NCBI GenBank assembly: GCA_023052935.1
Contig: CM041297.1
Coordinates: forward strand, 49,271,917 to 49,335,916
Source: Piezodorus guildinii
Taxonomy: Eukaryota > Arthropoda > Insecta > Hemiptera > Pentatomidae
Length of the DNA: 64,000 bases
Direction of reading: 5' to 3'
The notes under the pieces: generated by a model
What the model was told of the DNA's origin: nothing
The model's input: the letters and a program-made list of their open reading frames with translations, nothing else
Database searches by the model: none
Shown here: piece after piece, positions 24,501 through 36,500 of the stretch
Numbering within the stretch: position 1 is the stretch's first letter
Layout: the number at the start of each line of letters is the position of its first letter
Made by a program: the position numbers and the translations under genes

Positions 24501-27500
24501 AGAAGAAGAATCAGTTTTTAGACTGTTTTAAACAAATTAGTGGCGTTTCTTTGGTTCTTGTAGGTTGCCATTTAAATTAAGTTTTTTTAAAGTGTTTCTT
24601 CTTGCAGCAGCATAAATTTAGTTTAAAAAATTTCAGAAACACATTTTAATAAAATAATGGTATTTGATCCAGCAAATAGTTGGAATAAGTATTCCACTTG
24701 CTAAATATTAGAGGAAAAACAATGCCTGATCTATCTTAATAGTAGACTTTTTTATGTAAAATAAAAGTTCAAAAGTTATTTATTTATCAGTCTCTATAGT
24801 TAAATATTGTTTACATGTAGTTAATAATATAGATAAATTTGCTAAATGCACATAAATGGTAAATACAAGTTCAAAACAAACTTCATAATTACATACTTTC
24901 TTATTATAGTGCCTTAAAAGGATAAATTATCCTTTGAATATTTACGTTCTTTATGAAGAATAGATAATCACTGTAATTAACCAACAAAGAAAGATATTTC
25001 TCAGAGGGAGAATAAGGAAATATACATAACTTAGTAATTAACAATATAAAGACATTAGTTATCGGTAATGTTCTATGAGAAAGGTTATAGTGACTGTTAC
25101 CAATTTATTGCGTCTTATATTCTTCCAAAAAGTACTATATCCCTTTTAATTTGTTCCAAAGAGTACTATATCCACGTTTCATTCTAAAAAGTACTATGTC
25201 CATATTATATTGTTCAAAAGTCATTGGAAAAAAGCAATAATTTGAAGGAAAAAAAAAAGTTAGTCACACGCTTAAAAATCAACTTTAGATTTTAATAAAA
25301 AAAATAATCACGTAAATTGGTCCAATAATAAATAAATGCCAGATTATTGCGTTTCCTGAAAAATTGTTTAAAGTGGATATAGTACCTTTTGGAAATCAAC
25401 ATCTTAATTATTGACCATACATTTAAAAAACAAAACAATAATTTAGTGTAGAGTGTAGTTCTTACATAAAAAAATTAAGTTTATGAAATAGAAATTCTGA
25501 TTATTTAAGTTAAGCAAGGATAATATAAACTATTTTTTTTAAAACAATAAAATACCTTTGAAGCTGTTTTTCTTCCTCATCATCTCCTAAATAGGGTGTA
25601 TTAGGCCTCTGTGCTTGGAGAGCTTCCCATATATCAACCTGTAATAAAAAGGAAAAAAAAAGGGTAAAGCCAAGATTAAGTTGAAGAATTCATGAAAAGA
25701 ACTATAAAAACCACATAAAAAAAACAAAAAATCTCATCTTATAAATGGTTCTGTTAGATTTACTATAGGTGATTATATCAAACTTTTATTCAGGAGTTAT
25801 TTTCTTAACCCTTTCGTGTCCGTGGACTACTACAGTATGTATCTAGGATACTACTTGTTAAACTTTATATTGCATATTTGAAGAATTTTGCATATATTTA
25901 TTAAATTTAAAAAAATATATTTTTTTTAATTAAAAAAAAGTTTTTAAATCCATCTGTTCCAGAACAATGTCCGGATCTAAAAGGATGTTGGGAAACAGTA
26001 AAGTATTAACGAAAAAAAAAAAAAAAAAAAATAGTGGAGTCAAAAAGTAGTTGGTCCAGCAGGCACATTTGCCTTCAGCTGGTCCACTAAGCCCGCTCTA
26101 CCTCCGCAGTAGTCAGATGCTAAAGGATTGAATAACATTTTTATTATATCAAATCGTTTCTACTAACCAGTTCAACTACAGTCTAGGAAAAGAACATGGT
26201 GGTCACATCTTTAAGTGTCAGTTGAAAATTCATCTGTAAAATACCATATGTGGCTTCCAAACTCGGATAACTGGGAATATTGAAAAAAATTTCCCCTTAT
26301 TTTAAAAAAAAATCTTTCAAAGAATATTTGGAGAGGAAGTACAGTGAAATATATGATGCATTCAACAAGCTGAATGTCTTTCAAATCATCAAACAGGACC
26401 AATTGCAACTGGTGGCCCACATGGTGTATATGTATGAGGAAGAAATGTCCAGAAAGCTTTTCATGGAACCTCTGAAAGGCTGAGATTTAGATGGGAGGAA
26501 GGAGTTGCTGCTGATGCTCAGAGCATTCTAGGAGTTAACAGGAGGGCGATTGCACTGAGCATGGCTGGCAAAAGTTGCTCATGGAGGCCTGGGCTAAGAA
26601 ATGAGTAAAAGCATGACGATTAATGAATAAATTAGTTCAGAACAAACAATAATTTATTATAAAACTTAAAAAAAAAATTAACAGTTATTTAAAAATCAAA
26701 TAAGAATTCAATTTTGTGTTTTAGACAAAAATACTACTTTCTACATTGTGTTTCAGTATAATTAAAACCAAGTTATAATACAAGAACACATTTCATTCGT
26801 CAATCTTAACCTAGTAGAGGATCTTGATAGAAAAGAGAAAATTAAATTAGTAAGCTAAAAAGGTATAAAATCGAATTATTGGGAATGACATACCTGATCA
26901 TCATCCTGACCTGACTGTAGCAAACTCTGCTGGATAGCATACTGCAACATATCATCATCCTCCTCCAGGTTGTTAACCTGTCTGCGAGAGTCAGCGCCTG
27001 GAAAAACAAAAATTATCACTATAAAAAAATTACAGAACTTTATACTTCAAAGATAAATTAGCCTCTTTTTTCTCTGAATGATCTTTACGATACATTTAGA
27101 ATATCAGAAAATGTATCCTTTATATGTAATATATTTATAAAATATAATTAATGTTGAATTTGAATCATGATTGATTGTGCTGTCTAGGAAATTATAATCA
27201 TATTTTTTTACTTTCACTTACTTATATATGAAATATAGTTAGGGAAAGTATTGCAATCGTGAAAATTTTCGAATTACAGTTAAAACGGAAATACACGTTT
27301 TAAGGTCTACACATATAAAGGTCTGTATGTGTAAGGTTGGTAAGTCTAGTACAAAACCTATAAGTCGTATGATACTCAAATTTCATATAAGCCAGATATA
27401 CGTCCGAATGTTACAACAACTTTTTCACTAAAATCGGCTGACCGAAGTCCTACTTTATCCCTTGCATTTGGCCCCTTTTTATGATTTTCTCAAAAACGGC

Positions 27501-30500
27501 TTCAACGATTTTGATTAAACTTGCTATATCGATGTAAAATTTGATGGGCTTTAATAAAATGTAGGTTTCATTCTGATTGAAATAGTCTGATAGGGCTTAA
27601 ATGCCGATATTTTTAATTTTCTTCCTCTTAAGTACCTTTAACGATGTAGGTTTCATAAAATAACCATATCATCTGATTAGCATTGCTAAAAAAAACCACC
27701 TAAATAAGTTGAACGGATTTGATTACCAACTAATGGAGAAAAGAACAAAAATATTTTTGTAAGCAATTTTTGTGTTTTCGAATCTAAAAACAGTAATACA
27801 GATGTATAATATAACGTTGGAAAGCTAAAGATTTTAGAAGAAATATTATCATATACACAAAATTGTAAAAGTTAACGGAGAGTGATAAAAAGGTGATAAG
27901 ACAAACTAATTGCAGTAGATAATAATATAATAGATTATTTAATAAAACAAATGTTTCCATTGAAATCTAATTAATTAATTCTTTAACAATTTATTTTCAT
28001 CTCTAAATGTATTTAAAAATTCTTAAATTGATTTTAACAAGGGAGGTAAGTGAAAGTCTGTGTGTTGCACGCACCAGATTTTTGATGTGGTGTTAAAAAA
28101 AAGTGTTATTTTTCTTAACCAAAAGCATTGAAAACAGATTTATGATCATAAAATTCACATAAAATTTTAAATATTAAAGCAAATTAATAAGTCAACACTA
28201 GATTACCCATAAAAGTATAAGAAGCTGGAGGCTGAAAGCAACTATCATCTACAACGCATGATAATTTGTTGCCATCATCGATTGTTGATACTCCTTCTAC
28301 TGGTGAATCAAGTGCAAATATGTTACCAAATGTAATTCTTGCATTCAGGACGTGAAACAATGGTATCTCTGAAAATAAAAAAATAAATATTTAATCATAT
28401 TTATAAATTCACTGACAGTTAACATGAAAAAAATCATTATAGAAATCAACCCCATTGTTCCCAAAAAAAAAACTATTGCATAAGAATTTAAATCAGTAGG
28501 ATATGGCATGGTCTGAAAATGTTTGAATGGATTGACCCTTACCCAAATATTAGGATGAGTAAAAAAAATGACCATTTTTTTAATATTCAAGACATTACTT
28601 TCTCTTTCAGTTTCTAATGTTATTGTTATTGGTATCATTTTTATCCTAATACTAAATCAAATCATTTTGTAAAAACAATGCCCCTCTGTGAGACTCAGTG
28701 TATGTTAGGCATTCATTCAACCAAAATAACACAATCCAGGTCTTATTACAGCACTAACTATCACTATCTAATGGACTGAGAGGAGGTGGTTTGCTGAATT
28801 TGAAAGTGGAGATACAAGCTTACAAAGGCAGTCAGGCTTAGGGGAACCATCGGTTATGGACAGAGAGGCTCTACAAGATGAAATTGAAAATAATCTCACA
28901 AAAAGAACTCGAATGCTTTCCTTTGAACTTGGAGTGTCTCAGTGAAGTGCGTTTCATTACTTACACTAACTGGGGAAAGTGAAAATATCATGAAGAGAAG
29001 TTGCCCATGAGCTCACCCAGTTACAAGCCAAATGTTGCATGGAAACATGTTGTTTGCTCCTCTGAAATCCAAGTGACGAATGTTTCTTCAAAAGAATTGT
29101 CACCTGTGATGAAAAGTGGATATACTGGCGCAATACTAACAGATCAGAACAATGGATAGACCAAGGCCAGCCAGTTTACCAGTCGCTAATAGAAGTCAAT
29201 TTGAAAAAAATACCATGCTTTTTTGGAATGTTGAAGGAGTAGTTCACTAAGAGTTTGTGCCAAATGGGTGTCCTGTTAATCAACAGAATAGAGTACTTTT
29301 CTGAATAGAGTACTGAACCCAGTACTCTATTCAGAACAGCTGCAACGACGTACGAAGTTTCGGAGAGGTATTAGCCAGTTTGGCCACACACCTCTCGATA
29401 TACAACGCAGAATGTTGCTAAGATGGATGCCATCGAACATCGAGCACCCAAAATATATCCCTGATCTTGTACCATCAGACTACTACCTCTTCAAAGCTAT
29501 GGCTCAATTCCTCAAGGAGAAAACTTATTGCACATTGGAGGAAGCCACAATTGGAGTAGAAAACCTTTTCAATTCAAAACCAAAGGCTTTGTATCAGCAG
29601 GGAATTGAACACCTGACTTCTATATGGCAACAAACCATTGAGCATAATGGACTGTACTTTTATGTCTAAAACTTATTTGAGGTAAATAAATAATCAAGTT
29701 CATTTTAAAACTTAAAACGGTCATTCTTTTTTACTCGCCCCAATATTTAAGTATATTTTTGGTAGGAAATCATTTATTGAGCTTCACAATTTTAAAACAG
29801 TAGGCAAGCATTTAAAAAAAAAAAAAACGCTGCAAATTATTACACAGCAGCCTAAAGTTTTCCAAAAAAATTTTATTTATAATTTTATTAAATATACACA
29901 AAGTTTTTCCTATGAGAATTTTATGCTTTTAAAACAAAATAATACATCAAATAAAACAAAAAAAATAGAATTATGATTAGAAAAAAATAATACAAAGTGA
30001 TTTTGAATATGTAAAGATTTAATATATTTATAGCACTCCTAAACAGCATGCTTATGAAATATTTAAACAGTAGAGCAGGGATATTTCATATGTATACTGG
30101 TTAGGGATGGTATGGGTTGGTGAGGTGTGAGCGTATTTCTTTACCTCTTACATGTAAGCTTCTTCCTCTTTCCTCCTCCAAGAAACACACCACTACGGCG
30201 TATTGAACGAAGAGCACGCAATAGTGGGTGTGCGTCTTAAGTGAAAGAAGAAATCCCCTACCCCCTCTCTTCTCCCACTACCCAACTTTCACCTCGCCAA
30301 CACTTACTACCCTTCACCATAAAGTGAAATTAAAGAATAATACATAACCGATTATAGTTTAACAGGCAAATGGTGAATCTATCTTTTTTTTAATAACAAT
30401 AAATCACTTCTTTTAGTGATGAAAACTTAAATTATCACAGAGACAAATATATTAAAGTTAATACAGATAAAAATAGTTTCTAGTTACCAATCTTGACTGG

Positions 30501-33500
30501 GAAACCTGCCGGTAGCTGCATCTCGATGAAATGCTTAAGCTTGGCAAAGTGAGAATTAGAAATGGCCATGAGATCAATGATTGGTATGATCTGCTCAGGC
30601 AAGCTGAGGGGATAGTCCTCGCTCAACCATAGGGTGGCCTGTTCAAAATCAATTCTGTAAAATTTGATAACAATCTCCAAACTTAAGGACAGTCAATGAG
30701 GTTGTAAACAGGATGGCAAGAGTTAATGTCTGCGCTTAATTTAGACTTATTATGAAGAGCATAAAGCAGCAGAGGCAAAGAGAGGAAGGGATCAGAACGT
30801 CATGTTCTTCACTGTTCTATTAAATGTCGTAGCTTACAACACTGAAAGAAATTAAGTCAATAGAATTAATTAAATTTCCCTCAATAATGTTTCTATTAAT
30901 GCAGGTGACCCTAAGATTTTTCAATGGTAGTAAACAATTTTTGGTTATAACATCCTTTGAAGGCAACGTAAAATGGTAGTTCCGAGCCTTTGCCATATAA
31001 GATACTCATTAAAGATCCCTATCTTAAAAAAACCTGAAAAGACAAAATTTAGGACTCCCACTGTAGCACCTTCCGATTAGCCACAGAAGCATAAAAGTGA
31101 TGTTAAATGAATAAACAGACAACATGACATCTTGACAATTAACAATAAGCTTGAAACAAAAGTGGAGGCAATATAAGGAAAATAGAAAGCATCAACTTGG
31201 AGATGGTTCATAACATCGTTTAGAAAAAAGTATGAAAATGAGGGCAAGTAAATTATATTTGTAGTTTGTAGTATAGCAAAGCGTATCTTCAGATTGATGT
31301 CATATAGTAACAATTGAGATGTTGATTTCCAAAAGGTACTATATCCACTTTAGAAAATTTCACAGGAAACGCAAAAATCTGTCATTTATTTATTACTGGA
31401 CCAATTTATGTGATTCTTTTTTTATTAAAATCAAAAGTTGATTTTTAGTGTGTTGCCAGCTCATTTTTTCCAAATTATTGCATTTTTCCGATGATTTTAA
31501 ACAATTTAATATGGATATAGTACTTTTAGGAACGAAACATAGATATAGTACTTTTTGGAACGAAACATGGATAGAGTACTTTTTGGAAGAATATAACGCA
31601 AGATAAGTTAGTAACAGTCACTATTAACCTTCCTTATACAATATTACTGATAACTAACGTCTTTATATCCTTAATTACCAAGTTATGTATATTTCCTTAT
31701 TCTCCCTCTAAGAAATATCTTTCTTTGTTGGTTATTTACATTGATTATCTATAATTCATAAAGAAAGTGAATATTCAAAGGACAATTTGTCTATTTATGG
31801 CACTATAATAAGAAAGTATGTAATTATGAAGTTTGTTTTGAGCTTGTATTTACTATTTGTGTGAATTTAGCAAATTTAACTATATTAGGGGTACTCACTA
31901 CTTTTGCTATAGCATGCTATTGTGCTAAACCCATCAATTTTATACAGGAAATAACTGTAGAAACTCGATGGGTTTAGCCAAATAACACAAATAGCATGCT
32001 ATAGCACACGTAGTGAGTACCCCTATTATTAACGACGTGTAAACAATATTTAACCATAGATACTGATAAATAATAACTTTTGAGCTTTTATTATACATAA
32101 AAAAATCGATCTTTTGGAAGGAAATGAAAGGGAAGGTTATATCTGTTTACATAGCATATAGTACGTTTTGGAATGAAACATGGATATAGTACCTTTTGGA
32201 ATGAAATAAAATGTGGATTTAGTACCTTTTGGAATGAAAGGTTTTGTTTTTTAAATAAAATTTGATGACGGATTTAGATAAAACTAAACCATTAGAACAC
32301 AATGTCAAAATATCAACTTTGAAAAAAATGTCCTTTAGTACCTTTTGGAAATCAACGTCTCAATTAAAGAAATAACTTTTTTTGAGAATGATTACTTGGA
32401 CCTTACTGTTGTATAAGATATTCTAGAATGTGGAGAACTTTCTGTATATTTTAAATTACATTTAACAATCCACAACTTCTAGAAAATTTTCAATTTAAAC
32501 AAACAGTTAAAATAATGAAATGAAATAAAATCATCCGATTTGCCACAGTAGCATAAAGTGATGTTAAATGCATAAACAACATCAAATAAATAAACCTATT
32601 TTTCTATATATTAGTTACGTTGAAAAACATACTTCATGAACTATAACAGATAGTTAGACCAACAGTTTAAGAAAATACAAACAAAATAACTCCTACTCCC
32701 CTTCTCTTGCCTCTGCTTTTATATTCCAGGACTCTCAGTATGATTGCCCCTCAACAAGTCAAAAATAAGATCTAAAAATGATTCTTGTCACCAAGTTATT
32801 TTGGGTTACAACACTTTTTTGAAAATTCATTGACTGCACTTGTATGTATCATTAAATTATTTATAACTCATTTTATCACCTTAAATTTTTGAATTTTGGT
32901 TGTAATTTCCTTTGGCCTGCCTATATCCCTCGTACCGAGAGAAACACCAGGGCTGAAATATTCCTCTGGGGAGATCTGACAAGGGTTGCCTGAATGGGTA
33001 TATTCCACCTGCCAAAGTTAAATAATTTGATAATACAATTAAATCCCTATGATCGATTAAGACTAATATAGTATACAGTATAATGAATATACTGCGAAAC
33101 TCTTCTGTTGGGGGACGGCTGCTGAAACTGTTTCATCGTTCATTGAAGAGTCATTGATTGTCAATCAACTTCGAAAAATCTGGTGTGGGCAACACACGAC
33201 TTTCACTTACCTCCGTTTTTAAAATCGATTAAAGAATTTCCAAATAGAGTTAGAGATAAAAATGAGTGAAACCATTAAAGAATTAATTAAATTGAATTAA
33301 TATAGAAACATGCGTTTCATTAAAAACTATATCATATTATTATCTAAAAAAATCAGTTAGTTTTATCAGCTTTTTATCACTCTTTATTCAATTTTACAAG
33401 CTTGTGTATAAAATAATATATTTTCTAAAGTCTTTCTCTTTCAAACGGTATATTATACGTCTATATTACTGTTCTTATGTTCAAAAACAAAATTGGTGCG

Positions 33501-36500
33501 CTGTGCTTCATTGATAAGCCACCAGGTTGCAACACCGTCAACATGAATTTTCCTTTTCAGGAACCCAAAAAACAGTTAGTTTTATCGGCTTTTCATCACT
33601 CTCCATTACCCTTTACAATTCCATGAATCAGATAATTTTTTTTTTTAAATCTTTAGCTATCCAACGGTATATTAAACATCTATATTACTATTGTTGTGTT
33701 CAAAAACACAAAAAATGCATACAAAAATATTTCTTCAGTTTTCTCCTTTAGCTGTATATCAAATTCGCTCAACGTGCATATTTAGCTATTATTTATCAAT
33801 GGTAAAAAGATAATATAATTATTTTTATAGAATCTACAAAATTAAAGGTACTTTAGAGCAAGAAAATTTAAAATATCTGCATTTAAGCCTATTTCAATCA
33901 GAATGAAACCTATATGATATTAAAGCCCATTACATTTTACATAGGAAGTTTAATCAAAATCGTTTGAGCCGTTTTTGAGAAAATTGTAAATAGGTGCTAA
34001 AAGCATGGGATAAAGTAGGTCAGCAGATTTTAGTGAAAAAGTTGTTGTAACATCTCGGGCATATAGTAGTTTTAAATATGAAATTTCAGTTCCATGCGAC
34101 TTTTCGTTTTTTCTCTAGAGTTACCACACACAGATCTTTTTGCGAGACTTGGTTATTTGGACTCAGGGGATCCTAAAACGTTGAAAACTGGAATTCGGAA
34201 ATTTTAACGATCGCAATACTTTTCTTTACTATATATTTCATATATAGGTAAGTGAAAGTAAAATTAATAAAATAATGTAATAAGGTTTTTATTGTTTGTT
34301 CACTGGAATAAATCTGAACATGTTGTATCATGCCATTGGGAGAAGACTATGGCATTGCAGTCTAAGCAGATGAAATGAAAACCCCTTCTGCCCAGATGAC
34401 AAATATGACTGCAAGCCTGAGCACCAAGCTAAATCTTGAAGATATGGTGCAGCACCACAGACCATAGAAAGAAGAGAGGAATATGCCCTATCAATATTTA
34501 TGAATATCATTTTTAAATATCTCTACTGTTATCTCAAGTACTACATTACTGCTAACTTTAAAATATTAAAATACACACCAATCATTGATGGACCGGAAGA
34601 AATGTTACAATTCATGAGCTTTCAGATTTTAAAACAATTAGGATTGAAAATCTAACAGTACGTAGACATAATTATTAGTTATTTTCATGTAAAGTAAATA
34701 AAAATTTTCATAAATAAGCCCTTTCCATTTCGGGAGAATAGTTCGGCAATCAATAGGATAACCTATTCTGTCAGTTTAAATCAGAGTTTTTAAATCATTT
34801 AAATAAAAAAGTTCACACATAATATATAACATTGTAACCGTATTTTAATATCACTCTTAATAACAATCTCTCACTAAACAATCTTCAGATATTATCTTGA
34901 CCAATATTTCGGTAATCTGTAGTATATTAAATTTGCCTTCACCAAAGTATTAAATATTTTATGTGAAAGAAATCTATATTAACAACTATAAAATGGCTAA
35001 TTGTCAATATCCATAAGAAGCAGAAGATATCTTTTGCTACTTACATGGCCTGCTGTCCTCTCTTCATCTATACCAAGAAGAAACTGAAGAGGTGTTTTGC
35101 TTCCCTTATATTTGGCTTTATCTTGATCAGATAAATGTTCACATCGTGTTTTGGTTACCAGTTCGACATTACTTGCACCAAAGACTTTACAGTCACGTCC
35201 GTTTATTACCTCCATTTTGTCTTGCCTCCAACCCCAAAGACCACTCTTATTCCTAAAAAGAATTTTTTTTTTTTTTTAAATAGCCAATGGAACTAAATGA
35301 TAGAGTATCATAAAAAATTATTGATTTAGCATACTAGGTAATATAATTCACTGATCTGCTTTATTTTATTTTCAAAGCCCATTAAAGTTTATATAACTTC
35401 AATGAACAGACTATACCAAATGACCTTGTACTGCCTTCAGTTTCGTCTTAGCACCCAGTTAAACATTAAAATAAAATTTTAATTTTTGGTAATATTGTTG
35501 AATAAGTAAGCTTTCCCCCACCAGATGATGTTCTTTCTGAACAAACTTTAAGCAGTCGTTTCTATAATTCAGGGCACCAGCCTCAAAAAGAAAGAAGGTT
35601 CAGGATGAAAAGTATTTGGAAACTGAGAAGGGAGTCTAGAGTTTAACAATTTACCATCTTTGTCAGCATGAGTGAATCGCTAATCAGGAATGGTTTCTCA
35701 TGAATAGGCACAAATCCAAGTAAAATTGATCCAAAATATTGTTTAATAAATCTTTTGATGAAAAGATTATTCTAAGATCTGATTATATTTTAATCAGCTT
35801 ACAGTGCTAGTCACTAAGAAAAAAGAAGAGCAGTTAGAAAAAAAGATCATACTCTTCATATTTTGGAATAATACATGGTGAATTCTTCATTCCATGAGAT
35901 CAAGCCAAACAAGAACTTTATAGTGATAAGTTACAAAGGGTCTGTGAAGTTATCCAAGGAAATATGCAACCAAACTCATTAAAAAAATACAAAATAGTTT
36001 CTTATCTGGGTAGGATATAACTACTCCCTCATCCTGATGGCTGGACTTAAAACTAGCCCACTACTGATTTTTCTGGTAAATGGTCCACTATCTTCTATTC
36101 CCTGGACATGGTTCAAATGAAATTACAGGATTCTTCCATATAAAATCCAAGTGGTGAGGAATTACATATCAAAAGCGGCATTGAGAAGAGATCTCACACC
36201 TACCCTTAAGTTGAGAAGAAAACATAGAACACAACAGTATCAGTAAGATCGGTCAATAAGGGAGTACAGTCAGTATAGAGAAACACATACCAACTAACTT
36301 CTAATTTTAATTCCAACGTCAATTATAATCACACAATAAGTATATACTTTGAATAATAAAAATAATTGTGATGAAATAAAAACAATATTTAAATTAGCAA
36401 GATAAACAGTCATTTTTTATGACATCCCATTGTTGGAGAGAAAAAGTATAAACAATTTGGGATTCAATACATTTAAAATACCTTACCTTTCAAAACATAT

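Noticed and set aside
29412..29669. 85-codon frame that could be called a gene
   Set aside because: It is the C-terminal end of a broken mariner transposase between intact TIRs, not a host gene.
34270..34520. GC-richer stretch with a minus-strand frame containing Cys/His
   Set aside because: Cys spacing does not fit a zinc finger or chitin-binding domain that I recognise; no splice context.
35530..36270. ANKRD13 intron stretch with coding-like composition on plus
   Set aside because: Frames are full of stops and I could not match the pieces to a transposase or RT; likely an old element but unassignable.
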